A stretch of 64,000 nt of DNA from J027 sp965215855 (GTDB lineage Bacteria; Chloroflexota; Anaerolineae; Aggregatilineales; J027), in the NCBI GenBank assembly GCA_965215855.1, contig CBDCER010000003.1, positions 2,356,001 to 2,420,000 on the forward strand. Reading direction: 5' to 3'. Below are positions 50,893 through 59,853 of this stretch, piece after piece (within the stretch, counting starts at the first letter, position 1; each line of letters starts with the position of its first letter). The notes below the pieces were generated by a model that ran no database searches, was not told the origin of the DNA, and saw nothing but the letters and a program-made list of their open reading frames with translations. A program made the translations under genes and the position numbers.

Positions 50893-52094
50893 CGCCGTAA
50901 TTGTTCGTATACTGCCAACAGATCAGGCACGATGACCGACCAGTCAAAATACTGACGCACAAAGCTGCGGCCTGTTGTGCCTAATTGGGTGCGGTGGGCC
51001 GGATTTTCGAGTATCTGATTGATGGCAACGGCAAAATCGGAGGGCGCATCGGCCAATATGAGTTCTTGACCAGATGTTACACCGAGGCCCATTGCGCCGA
51101 TGGTGGTCGAAACCACAGCACAACCCGCCGCCTGTGCTTCCAATATTTTGAAGCGTGTGCCGCTTCCCATCCGCAACGGTGCAATATACACTTGTGCGCC
51201 TGCCAAATAGGGTTCAATCTCATCTACACGACCTGTGAGGGTGATGTTGGGGTGGTCGTTGAGGGAGAGCAAGCGTTGGTGGGGACGATGGCCCACGACA
51301 TAAAAATGCACTTCAGGGTGTTGGGCTAGTATCCGGGGGAGGATGTCGTTGGCGAACCACAGCACGGCATCCACGTTTGGGCGATAGTTCATGGAACCGG
51401 TGAAAACAATTGTTTTTGCACCTAGATGATTAGCGTGTTCAATATGGGCGTATTTTGCGGTGTCGATGCCGTTTTTGACAATGGCGACAGGCGTGCTGCT
51501 GAAGTATTGCAAAAGCACCGCGTCAGGTTCGCTGACAGCCAGGACATGCGAGGAAATGCTGCATATGTGCGCTTCTAAGCGCGTCAAACGTCGCCATTGT
51601 ATCCATGAATACAAAGCACCAATTATCCGGTGAGGGCTGCGGCGCTCGGCCTGGAAGATGGTGCGTTGGAGGTCTGCCTCGGCGTTCAGAGAGCCATAGA
51701 TCAACGGAATTTCAGGGTGAGCGACATGAAGCGCGGGTAAATAGGCGGCCATCTCGATGCTTTCGGCATGGATGATGTCATAGTTGGTTTCATCGAGCAG
51801 GGCATTGACACAAGCAAGGGCAGCATCGGACCAAAAGCGCCGGGCCATATCTGCGCGGCGAGTGAATATAATGTCGCGGAGACGATTTGACAGACGGCGG
51901 GCTGGTGGTGGCAGGTTGATAATTTGTCTACAAAGCGTGTGGAGCGGTGTGTCTGGTGGCACACGATCAGCCAAGCAAAACAGGTCGATTTCGTGCCCGG
52001 CCTCTGCTGCGCCGTTGATGAGACCATAGGCCCGTAACGCGCTACCACTATGGGAAGGATAAGGAAAATGAGATGTCAGGAATAGAACTCGCAC
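50889..52094 (-). CDS. Family 4 glycosyltransferase
   Basis: A 401-residue GT-B fold enzyme. The N-terminal half starts MRVLFLTSHFPYPSHSGSALRAYGLINGAA, with the glycine-rich acceptor loop. The C-terminal half holds IVFTGSMNYRPNVDAVLWFANDILP, FYVVGHRP and the GT4 nucleotide-sugar site IAPLRMGSGTRFKILEAQAAGCAVVSTTIGAMGL (EX7E-type). It probably transfers a sugar from a nucleotide donor onto a glycan or lipid at the cytoplasmic face. The donor and acceptor are unknown. It ends convergently with the RqcH gene, overlapping it by four bases. Confidence 0.9.
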   Translation of the reverse strand: MRVLFLTSHFPYPSHSGSALRAYGLINGAAEAGHEIDLFCLADRVPPDTPLHTLCRQIINLPPPARRLSNRLRDIIFTRRADMARRFWSDAALACVNALLDETNYDIIHAESIEMAAYLPALHVAHPEIPLIYGSLNAEADLQRTIFQAERRSPHRIIGALYSWIQWRRLTRLEAHICSISSHVLAVSEPDAVLLQYFSSTPVAIVKNGIDTAKYAHIEHANHLGAKTIVFTGSMNYRPNVDAVLWFANDILPRILAQHPEVHFYVVGHRPHQRLLSLNDHPNITLTGRVDEIEPYLAGAQVYIAPLRMGSGTRFKILEAQAAGCAVVSTTIGAMGLGVTSGQELILADAPSDFAVAINQILENPAHRTQLGTTGRSFVRQYFDWSVIVPDLLAVYEQLRR

Positions 52095-52134
52095 GCGTAT
52101 ATTTGGCTTTCCAGATCAATGTTGCCATAAAATG

Positions 52135-52160
52135 AGAGACCCCTCCATCGAGGGGCCTCT
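52135..52160 (-). terminator. Terminator of the ABC binding-protein gene
   Basis: AGAGGCCCCTC, loop GATG, GAGGGGTCTCT makes an 11-pair stem with one G-U pair, followed on the minus strand by CATTTTAT. It lies 22 bases after the stop codon. Confidence 0.8.
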
Positions 52161-52182
52161 TGAGTGATCGAAGCGTTAGAAA

Positions 52183-53559
52183 CTATTGGGCCTCGAATTC
52201 GGCCTGAATCTCGTTGGCACGTACATCCAATGCCTCAAGCGCCGTTGACACGTCCAGACCTTCGGTCAGGATGGCGTTAAAGGCCGCTTCAGCCTCGTCA
52301 CGAATCACATCGTAACCACCAACGGCTGGTTCAGTACGACCCTCGCCGCCCAGCAACAGCTCCCAGGCTCCTGCATACTGCGGAATTTCGGCGAAGATGC
52401 TGTCCAACTCAGCGGTAGTGCTGATACGCACGGGGAAGTAGTTGGATGCTTCAGCCCAGCGACCTTGCTGCTCGGCCTCGGTGAACCAACGGACAAACAA
52501 CCATGCTGCCAGTTGTTGCTCGACAGTGATGTTCGGACCCTGCAGAATGCTGACGCTGGCCCCATAGATGTCAACTGCGGGAACCTCGCTGTAGGGGATA
52601 TAAGCGACGCCCCATTCAATCGGGTTTTCACTCTCAGCAATGGCAGCTTGGATGAAGGGTAGACCAGAGCTGGAACCCATATAAAACAGGTTCTTGCCAG
52701 CCGCATAGTCGTTCTGATCGGCAAAGCGTTCCGCGATCAGGTTTGCACAACCATCGTTGTACAGCTCTTGCATGAAGCCAAGCGCGGCAGCCGTTGATTC
52801 GTTGTTGTAGCTGAAGATACCGGTATCGGGATCCCAGATGTCAGCGCCAAAGCCATAGGTCAGGGCAGCGACGTTGGATGCATCGGTACGAATGCTGTAG
52901 CCAATGGCGTCACCATCGTAGCCGCTCCAGCCGTTCTCGGTGAAGGCACAGGCCATCTCACGGAAGGTTTCCCAATCGGTGGGCGGGCCATCGTAGCCCA
53001 TTTCCTCAAGTGCGCCAACATTGTAGTACATAATTTCGATGGAACGATTAGGTGGGAAGCCGATGCGGGTTCCGTCAGGGGCATAGTCTTGGAGGAAGAA
53101 GCCAGGAATGTAATCAGCCACCTCAGCTTCGTTCAGACCCCAAGTTGCGTCATTGACGAAAATATCCATATCAACAATACCACCGCCAGACAGATAGGCT
53201 AGCGCCTGATTCTGGTAGGCTACTACCAATGTGGGCAGTTCGCCTGTGGTCAAACCGGCAATCACCTTTTGATAGATGTCACCATAGCCGCCCTGGTTGG
53301 AACCCTCAACCGTGATGCCCCAGGGATTGTTCTCGTTGAACTCGACGATGAGTTCATTCAGGCGCTCTTCACGGGCTCGACTGTGCTGGTGCCAGTAGAC
53401 CACCGTTTGACCGCTCGGATCCACACCAGCTAATTCACCGTCTTCCGCAGGACCGGCGAGGTCGAAGGTGGTGCGGAAATCGCCATCCTGTGCCGACGTA
53501 AATGGAATCAGGGTGGCAAGCATCAAAGCAGCAATTACAAAAATAGCAAGTTTCTTCAC
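52183..53559 (-). CDS. ABC transporter family 1 extracellular solute-binding protein (UgpB-like)
   Basis: A 458-residue secreted binding protein; signal peptide about 1-23 (ending PFTSAQDG, no lipobox). The mature part shows the family 1 pattern TVVYWHQHSRAREERLNELIVEFNE, then GYGDIYQKVIAGLTTGELP, NRSIEIMYYNVGALEEMGYDGPP and WTFRE-like, WLFVRWFTEAEQQGRWAEASNYFPVR. The order fits glycerol-3-phosphate or sugar-binding UgpB-type proteins. GTG at 53559 is chosen because AGGAGG lies nine bases upstream; the ORF opens at 53580, over that ribosome-binding site. No permease genes are adjacent, so the transporter partners are elsewhere. Confidence 0.9.
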   Translation of the reverse strand: MKKLAIFVIAALMLATLIPFTSAQDGDFRTTFDLAGPAEDGELAGVDPSGQTVVYWHQHSRAREERLNELIVEFNENNPWGITVEGSNQGGYGDIYQKVIAGLTTGELPTLVVAYQNQALAYLSGGGIVDMDIFVNDATWGLNEAEVADYIPGFFLQDYAPDGTRIGFPPNRSIEIMYYNVGALEEMGYDGPPTDWETFREMACAFTENGWSGYDGDAIGYSIRTDASNVAALTYGFGADIWDPDTGIFSYNNESTAAALGFMQELYNDGCANLIAERFADQNDYAAGKNLFYMGSSSGLPFIQAAIAESENPIEWGVAYIPYSEVPAVDIYGASVSILQGPNITVEQQLAAWLFVRWFTEAEQQGRWAEASNYFPVRISTTAELDSIFAEIPQYAGAWELLLGGEGRTEPAVGGYDVIRDEAEAAFNAILTEGLDVSTALEALDVRANEIQAEFEAQ

Positions 53560-53720
53560 GTTTTTATGCCTCCTAAGCACTAAACGAGGTTGATGAGTGA
53601 GTGAAACTGTTTTGCATCACCCACAATTTTACCACGATTTATATTAACCACAATCTACCAAACCTACCACAAATCGCGTTAAAATCTCGTAGGAAATCAT
53701 CAGGGGTTTTCAAGATTTTC

Positions 53721-54668
53721 TCAGTCTGATGGACGCATCTTCTGGAGTTCGTGGATCAGTTCGCGCTCTTTCTTGCTGAGATTAGTGGGTATCTGGATGG
53801 AAGTTGTTGCATACAGATCGCCATAAGTGTCCGATTGGCGTGGCCGGGGCATACCTTTTCCGCGCAATCGGAATCGGCTGCCGTTTTGGGTCTCTGGTGG
53901 AATGGTCAGCGTGACATCGCCATCCAGGGTTGGCACTGACACGGTTCCCCCCAACAAGGCCGTATATAGCGACAATTCAAACTCGGTGAACAAATCGTCG
54001 TCTTTGCGCTCGAATTGCTGATCGGGCATGACGTTGATAATCAGGTACAGGTCAGTTTGGCCGCCTCCAAAACCTGGTTCACCTTCGCCGGGGATGCGAA
54101 CTTTGGAACCAGTTTTGGCTCCGGGCGGAATTTTCACCTGAAGCTGACGCCCATCTTTAGACAAGGTGCGAATAGTGCCATGATAGGCTTCGGCCAGGGT
54201 GATGGTCAGCGGATGTTCAATGTTGCGCCCGCGCTGAGTACGTTGTGTGGCACGATAGGTCGTGCGGCTGCCAGGTGTTGATCCTCCCATGCCGAATAGC
54301 GTTTCAAAGAAGTCAGAAAAACCGCCACTGCCCCCAAAGAGGTCTTCTAGGTTATCTACTCGTGTATAACGCGAGCGCGTTGGTCCCTCACCAGTGGCTT
54401 GTGCCCAGGATGTCCAATCGAAGCCACCACCGCCTTGCTGATAGTTCTGCCATTCGCGGCCAAACTGGTCATATTTGGCGCGTTTATCGGGATCCTTCAG
54501 CACTTCGTAGGCCTCATTGATTTCCTTGAACTTTTCGGCAATTTTCTTGTTGCCAGGATCGGTGTCTGGGTGATATTGTCGTGCTAATTGCCGGAATGCC
54601 TTTTGAATGGCTTTCTGGTCGGCATCACGCGATACACCCAGGATGTCATAGTAATCTTTAAATTCCAT
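53721..54668 (-). CDS. CbpA-type DnaJ co-chaperone (type II J protein)
   Basis: A 315-residue J protein. The J domain at 4-70 contains the HPD triad (residues 33-35) needed to stimulate DnaK. A Gly/Phe-rich linker (GFDWTSWAQ... GFSDFFETLFGMGGS) follows. There is no zinc-finger domain, so it is the CbpA/type II form. Two C-terminal beta domains (about 145-310: NIEHPLTITLAEAYHGTIRTL and VPTLDGDVTLTIPPETQNGSRFRLRGKGMP) bind substrates. The ATG at 54668 is unambiguous. No dnaK or grpE is nearby and no CIRCE element is seen. Confidence 0.93.
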   Translation of the reverse strand: MEFKDYYDILGVSRDADQKAIQKAFRQLARQYHPDTDPGNKKIAEKFKEINEAYEVLKDPDKRAKYDQFGREWQNYQQGGGGFDWTSWAQATGEGPTRSRYTRVDNLEDLFGGSGGFSDFFETLFGMGGSTPGSRTTYRATQRTQRGRNIEHPLTITLAEAYHGTIRTLSKDGRQLQVKIPPGAKTGSKVRIPGEGEPGFGGGQTDLYLIINVMPDQQFERKDDDLFTEFELSLYTALLGGTVSVPTLDGDVTLTIPPETQNGSRFRLRGKGMPRPRQSDTYGDLYATTSIQIPTNLSKKERELIHELQKMRPSD

Positions 54669-54745
54669 AGCTCTGCCTGTTCCCAGTGTCTTCCAGACTT
54701 AGCATAGCACAAGGATGTTAGAGCGACGCAAGATCATTATTGCGG

Positions 54746-55744
54746 CTATCCAATCGCCTGTTCGGGTTCGGTCGAAGGTGTTTTATCGGATCTGCGAAAT
54801 AGTGCCAACACTGGATTTGCCTTTGATTGCTGGTGATCCAGGAGGGTAACAATCGCAAAACCGAGGATGGCTAACCCCAGCGCAATCAGGAATTCTTGGG
54901 ACGCAAATTCCGGCCAAAGGTTTTCTTCTTTGACCGCAAACTTTTCACCATGCCGGTCGATGTCCCATTCCAGGACTTTCTTCCACGGCCAGATTTTCCA
55001 TAGTGACCCGATCATAAACCCGACCAACAGCGCAATCACTACCCGATGATAGTTCTCTAACAGCCAGCTCAAAACTCGTGCAAACAGCGCCAGGCCAATG
55101 ACACAGCCAATGCCAACGGCCATAATGCTGACCATATCGAAATCTTTGACGGCGTTTAGCACATTGTCATATTGCCCCAGGATCAGCAAAATGAATGATC
55201 CCGAAATGCCGGGCAAAATCATGGCGACAATCGCCAGCATCCCGCTAAAGAACAGATTAACTGGATTGGCTTCCACTTTGGATGGTGTGCGCGTCACGAT
55301 GAACAGCGCCACCACAGCTCCGATGATCAGCGCCCCCGTGACATACGGTGTCCATTGGTCGATTTTCGCACCAATAGCGATGATAGAGGCCAATACAAGC
55401 CCGAAGAAAAAGGCAAATAGGTATTCTGGATCATTGTCGAGAATGGTCGTCAAAATCCGTGATAATGACAATACAGCTGTAAAGATTCCCAATGCCAATG
55501 CCATCAGGAATTGCCAGGGTACGCGATCCATGACCTGCTTAATTTTCAATTGCAGGCCAAGTTTGATGACTTCGAGGTCAAAGGATTTGATGCCGTTGAT
55601 AAGATCCTCATAGACCCCCAGGATGAACGCCATCGTTCCGCCGGATACCCCTGGCACAATATCCGCCGACCCCATGGCAATGCCTGTGAAAAACAGGCGC
55701 AGATAATCGCGTAGTGTCTTAGGATGGTTGCTTCGCTCAATCAT
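54746..55744 (-). CDS. DUF368 membrane protein (PopT-like polyprenyl-phosphate translocase)
   Basis: A 332-residue integral membrane protein with eight or so helices. The DUF368 signature GSADIVPGVSGGTMAFILGVYEDLINGI is at residues 20-50, and the second half has a matching IVAMILPGISGSFILLILGQYDNVLNAV, showing the internal two-fold repeat. Members of this family, with the DedA proteins, recycle undecaprenyl phosphate across the membrane for cell-wall synthesis. A short Arg/Lys-rich C-tail follows the last helix. It is 78 bases downstream of rlmN's far side and transcribed on the minus strand with its own start. Confidence 0.9.
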   Translation of the reverse strand: MIERSNHPKTLRDYLRLFFTGIAMGSADIVPGVSGGTMAFILGVYEDLINGIKSFDLEVIKLGLQLKIKQVMDRVPWQFLMALALGIFTAVLSLSRILTTILDNDPEYLFAFFFGLVLASIIAIGAKIDQWTPYVTGALIIGAVVALFIVTRTPSKVEANPVNLFFSGMLAIVAMILPGISGSFILLILGQYDNVLNAVKDFDMVSIMAVGIGCVIGLALFARVLSWLLENYHRVVIALLVGFMIGSLWKIWPWKKVLEWDIDRHGEKFAVKEENLWPEFASQEFLIALGLAILGFAIVTLLDHQQSKANPVLALFRRSDKTPSTEPEQAIG

Positions 55745-55851
55745 GTGTTGTGTATGTTCCTATGGTCAATAATTTTAAAGAGACGCTGTATAGCGTCACA
55801 TCGAAAAACCCTGGCAACTATGCCAGAATTCTGTACACCCGGCAAGATACT

Positions 55852-56901
55852 CTATTCGCCATTTCCCACAATGGTTGCCTTCAATTGTCCACACCCTGCC
55901 TCAATATCAATGCCGCGTCGCACGCGTACCGAACTGCTGACGCCGTATTGTTGGAGCGTATCCATGAACATCTGGACACGTCCTGTATCAGAGGGTTTGC
56001 CCGCATAGCCGTGTGTGGGATTCAACGGGATCAGATTAACATGGCACAATAGCCCTTGTAGCAATTGGCCCAGTTGTACAGCTTGCTCCGGTGTATCGTT
56101 CTCACCCTGAATCAATGCCCACTCGAATGTCAGTCGCCGTCCGGTATTTTCGATGTAGTAGTGGCAAGCGTCCATCAATTCGGCAAGCGGCCAGCGGTTG
56201 TTCACCGGCAACAACGCCGAACGCCCGACATCCTCTGCCACATGCAAGCTGATTGCCAGCCCAACCTGCAAACTCTCGTCGGCAAAGCGGCGTATAGCTG
56301 GAACCAAACCCACGGTGCTGAGGGTGATATGGCGTTGCCCAATACCGAGACCATCTGGCGCGGTCAGACGCTCAATGGACTGGAGTGTGGCCTCATAATT
56401 ATGCAGCGGTTCGCCCATACCCATTAGAACAACGTTGCTCAGGCGTTCATTATCAGCTTCCAACAGGCGTGCAAAGTGAATGGCCTGCTCGACGATTTCG
56501 CCTGCACTCAAATTGCGGACAAAGCCCATCTGTCCGGTTGCACAGAAAACGCAACCCATCGCACACCCGGCCTGGGTGCTGATACAGGCTGTGCGGCGTC
56601 TGTCATCATAAAACATCAAGACGCTTTCAATGAATTGACCATCTGGCAACTGATAAAGGCGTTTGATTGTGCCATCGCGTGATGTGCGTTCAACCGCAAT
56701 ATGCATGACGCCGATGCAGGTTTCTTCATCCAATTGTTGACGTAACGCGGCAGGCAGGTTGGTCATTTGCTCGAAATCGGTCACTTTCTGACTGTAGATC
56801 CACTGCCAGATTTGTTTCGCTCGATAACGCGGCTGACCCAATTCGGTGATGAGCGCCTCCAATTCAGCCAATGTTAGGTCATAAAGATTTATCTTGGTCA
56901 T
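55852..56901 (-). CDS. rlmN: 23S rRNA (adenine-2503-C2)-methyltransferase
   Basis: Radical SAM enzyme of 349 residues that methylates A2503 in 23S rRNA (and A37 in some tRNAs). The N-terminal HhH-like domain ends at about 90. The radical SAM motif is Cys113-Cys117-Cys120 in CAMGCVFC, preceded by the conserved TACISTQAGC (Cys106). FYDDRRRTACIST, LMGMGEPLHNYE and NPTHGYAGKPSDTGR are RlmN family blocks. The C-terminal SVRVRRGIDIEAGCGQL has the essential Cys near the end. ATG at 56901 is used; it overlaps the stop of the upstream gene by four bases. The longer frame to 56970 has no family sequence. Confidence 0.96.
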   Translation of the reverse strand: MTKINLYDLTLAELEALITELGQPRYRAKQIWQWIYSQKVTDFEQMTNLPAALRQQLDEETCIGVMHIAVERTSRDGTIKRLYQLPDGQFIESVLMFYDDRRRTACISTQAGCAMGCVFCATGQMGFVRNLSAGEIVEQAIHFARLLEADNERLSNVVLMGMGEPLHNYEATLQSIERLTAPDGLGIGQRHITLSTVGLVPAIRRFADESLQVGLAISLHVAEDVGRSALLPVNNRWPLAELMDACHYYIENTGRRLTFEWALIQGENDTPEQAVQLGQLLQGLLCHVNLIPLNPTHGYAGKPSDTGRVQMFMDTLQQYGVSSSVRVRRGIDIEAGCGQLKATIVGNGE

Positions 56902-58415
56902 GCGTGCTTTCGCCTCGCCAAAAATAATCCGGCGATGGGGAGCAATAAGGCTCCGATGCCGGTTCCACATATCCCATTATCGCCATCCGAGCTGTTCTGT
57001 CGAGGGGCAGGTGTCGGAGTATCGAACGCACCAGGTGGTAAGGGTGTGTTGCTGGCGGTAGGGCGCGACAGCGGTGGGGTTGGTGTATTGATATGGGGCG
57101 AAGGGGGGATATACAGTGGACGTTGAGTGGGTGTCAGGGTAGTGGTGGCGGTCGGGCGTGGAGTGCGCGAGGGCGGGATGGTCGTTGGCGTCAGGGTGGG
57201 AGTGGGTGTCGGCGTCATGGGTTGATAAATTGTCCATTGGGCGACTTCTATCGCACGCGGCGAATTGACCCAGACACTCCAGGCACGATAAATCTGCTCA
57301 ATGGGTTTATTGGCTACTTGGGCCAGAACATCTTCGAATGAACGGTCACTATTGATAAGTGCTGCCGCAATTTCGACTGGAGCCAATGCACTATATTGAT
57401 CGGCCAGATAGAGTGTCAGCAGCGTGGCTTGGGCCTGCCACAGATCAGCATTGTCGGTGGTAGGCGACTCGGTCATTTGCGATAAACGGAGCAGTCGATC
57501 TAGCTGGGCGGCTCGTCGCACAATACTGGCAGCTTCCGGTAGGCCGCCTGGCAGATAGTAGGATTGTAGCCCGGCCAGAAACCACATTGGAGCATCTGGA
57601 TCTTGCCAAAGATCGGCATACGCCATCTCGACTATCGTTTGCGTCAGAACTTCCTCAAACGCCACATAGCTAAACCCGCTGGTGATGATAGGGACAATAT
57701 CATTATTGCGATAGAGGGTGCGAGTATCTTCGGGCGAGCAAGGCCAGGGGCGATTTTCCGAAAAGACGACAAGTTGCGCTTGCCCAGTGTTGGGGTCGAT
57801 CCACCGCTCGCAGAACAAATTGGGTGATTCGTGCAGGGCCAGCGATAGAGTCTGCTCGAAGCCAACATGGGCATCAAGCATCGCATACACATTGCCCAAA
57901 CTATTGACTAATTGCGTTCCCCCAATGCTAGGATTGAACCAATAAAGGGTTATTGGGGCATTGGGAGCCTGAGTTTGTTGGTGTGAGGCCGAGAATTCCA
58001 CATCCACCGTTTCCTCGACCACCGATACCATGCCATCCACTGTCATAACCTCAAAACGATACGTCAATAGTTGGAACATCATCAGTCCCGGTTGCTCAAT
58101 GACATCCCAGGTATATTCATATTCAATCTGATCGCCATAATCCAGGAAAATCGTGCGTTCCAAATCGAGTTCCAACGTGCGGATCAGGCCACTCTCTTGC
58201 TCAATTGTCAGCATGGCCTGTTCAACCTGTGTATGCGGAGCGTCAATCCGCACGCGGAAGCTGATGGCAACCGGCAAAGCCAACACCGTCCGCACGCCGA
58301 CTATATGGCGGGTATCCGCACTATCCTGTGCCGATACCCGCCCAGAAACGGCTAGCACGACAATCAGCAGTGAAATTAGGATGATTTTCCATCGTATATG
58401 CGTTTTAATCAACAT
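56898..58415 (-). CDS. Secreted gluzincin-like (peptidase MA-like) protein without catalytic HExxH
   Basis: A 505-residue exported protein (signal peptide 1-30, ending GRVSAQDS). After a beta-rich N-terminal domain (about 35-150), the segment FEEVLTQTIVEMAYADLWQDPDAPMWFLAGLQSYY has the outline of a gluzincin helix pair, with the HExxH position read TIVEM, so the zinc ligands are absent. A Pro/Thr/Ser-rich linker with RTPRPTATTTLTPTQRPLY follows, then GICGTGIGALLLPIAGLFLARRK, a C-terminal helix with a basic end of the cell-surface-sorting type. It is the upstream, degenerate neighbour of an active-looking relative at 58500-59792. Function unknown. Confidence 0.7.
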   Translation of the reverse strand: MLIKTHIRWKIILISLLIVVLAVSGRVSAQDSADTRHIVGVRTVLALPVAISFRVRIDAPHTQVEQAMLTIEQESGLIRTLELDLERTIFLDYGDQIEYEYTWDVIEQPGLMMFQLLTYRFEVMTVDGMVSVVEETVDVEFSASHQQTQAPNAPITLYWFNPSIGGTQLVNSLGNVYAMLDAHVGFEQTLSLALHESPNLFCERWIDPNTGQAQLVVFSENRPWPCSPEDTRTLYRNNDIVPIITSGFSYVAFEEVLTQTIVEMAYADLWQDPDAPMWFLAGLQSYYLPGGLPEAASIVRRAAQLDRLLRLSQMTESPTTDNADLWQAQATLLTLYLADQYSALAPVEIAAALINSDRSFEDVLAQVANKPIEQIYRAWSVWVNSPRAIEVAQWTIYQPMTPTPTPTLTPTTIPPSRTPRPTATTTLTPTQRPLYIPPSPHINTPTPPLSRPTASNTPLPPGAFDTPTPAPRQNSSDGDNGICGTGIGALLLPIAGLFLARRKHA

Positions 58416-58499
58416 ACTACTTCATCTACATGAAAAATATGCCAGCAACACGGGGCTGCTGGCAATCATAATAAAATTGGTTGGCTATTCGGGGGTGGA

Positions 58500-59792
58500 T
58501 TATTCCGAACTACTGGTTGGGAATTGGAAAGGTGTCACCGTCGGCGGGAACCGGAATTCAGGCGTCGGAATCAGTGTAGGAGGATCGGGAAAAGTGCCCA
58601 ACCATACTCGCCAGGAACGCTCAATATCCTGCGTAGACATGCCGAGGACTTCTTCCAACACTACATCACGGCTGATACCAGTGGCGATACCCTCGACAAT
58701 TGCACGATGAGCATCCAGCCCATAATTGACTACGATCCATTTCCAGAACGTGTAGCCGACGTCGTAGCCAAAGCGCCCGATACCGTCTGGGCCAGTGCCA
58801 CTTGGGTTAGGGCCAGTCCCTTGCAGTAAGGCCGGAAGCTGTCCACGCGCGGCGATGTTCCGGACTCGTTGTTCATAATCATATTGCTGGTGCAACTCGA
58901 AAAAGGTTGCATTGCCTTCGAGCCACCAGGAACCTGCTGGGAAGCCAGCCGGAGCAAATTCCTCCTGATACAGATGTCCGACTTCATGCAAGACGGTTCC
59001 CCAGGCCAGATCAACCACTCCGCCTGATGCCATAACCTGTACCGTGCCGCCCCAATCTGAAGAAGTTTGGCCGATGACTGCCGGGTTACTGGCTCCAGTG
59101 CGCCATTGCCGGAACGACTCCCGATTAGCAAACAAAATGGCGCGTGGCTTGTTAGACAACAAATCTCCCCACGCCTGTCGAAACGTCTCACGCTGGGCAG
59201 CCATAGCATCTATGACCTGTTGTCCGGTGTCCGAGGGCAGCCCCGCTTGTACAAAAATAATGATGTCGTCCGACTCGAGGCGTTCCCACTCAGCAGTCAG
59301 ATCATAGTATTCGTCACCACGGAACCACTCGCTGATATAGGAATTGCCTTCAACGTCAGTAATGCGCCACTGGTAGTTCACTGCGACCCAGGGTGGTGTC
59401 GATTCTTCGGCTTCCCAGGTGACAATAAATGTTTCGGTTCCTTCATCATATTCGGCAGACCGGCGGCGTAGTTGGCGTGGTGCATGTGACCAGACCGCCG
59501 TGGCGTCCTGTATATCACCAGCACTGCTGGTGATTGTTGCGGTAAACTGAAACCCATCAGGATAACTGCTGGTGAATGTTCGGTCTGTGATGGTCCACTC
59601 GGCATCGCCTTCGCTGATCGCCGGATCGCCATAGTATACCTCTGGATCTCGGCGATTGGCGCTGTCGTCATCACCGGGCATGGGTGTCGCTCCATCTTGA
59701 GCAATGGCTTCAAACCCAATTGTCCCGAACAAAATGGCAAATACCAAGATACCTGCCAGGCTGGTTAAGATAAAACTGTGGTTCCGATTCAT
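58500..59792 (-). CDS. Secreted zinc metallopeptidase, gluzincin / peptidase MA-like
   Basis: A 430-residue exported protein (signal peptide about 1-31, ending FEAIAQDG). A beta-rich N-terminal domain (about 60-170: FTSSYPDGFQFTATITSSAG) is followed by the MA-type catalytic domain. The site HEVGHLYQEEF (residues 269-279) supplies two His ligands and the catalytic Glu, and the glutamate in SWWLEGNATFFE, about 17 residues on, is the probable third ligand. No helical lid or propeptide is evident. Start ATG at 59792 gives the signal peptide; 32 upstream codons are rejected. The gene lies 84 bases upstream of the inactive relative, on the same strand. Confidence 0.82.
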   Translation of the reverse strand: MNRNHSFILTSLAGILVFAILFGTIGFEAIAQDGATPMPGDDDSANRRDPEVYYGDPAISEGDAEWTITDRTFTSSYPDGFQFTATITSSAGDIQDATAVWSHAPRQLRRRSAEYDEGTETFIVTWEAEESTPPWVAVNYQWRITDVEGNSYISEWFRGDEYYDLTAEWERLESDDIIIFVQAGLPSDTGQQVIDAMAAQRETFRQAWGDLLSNKPRAILFANRESFRQWRTGASNPAVIGQTSSDWGGTVQVMASGGVVDLAWGTVLHEVGHLYQEEFAPAGFPAGSWWLEGNATFFELHQQYDYEQRVRNIAARGQLPALLQGTGPNPSGTGPDGIGRFGYDVGYTFWKWIVVNYGLDAHRAIVEGIATGISRDVVLEEVLGMSTQDIERSWRVWLGTFPDPPTLIPTPEFRFPPTVTPFQFPTSSSE

Positions 59793-59853
59793 GCGTTTTC
59801 TCCTGCTCACAACTACCAGATGACTTATTTGTATAACTGCTTTTTCCCTGCGA

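Noticed and set aside
54669..54745. CIRCE heat-shock operator before the dnaJ-like gene
   Set aside because: No TTAGCACTC-N9-GAGTGCTAA-type palindrome is seen.
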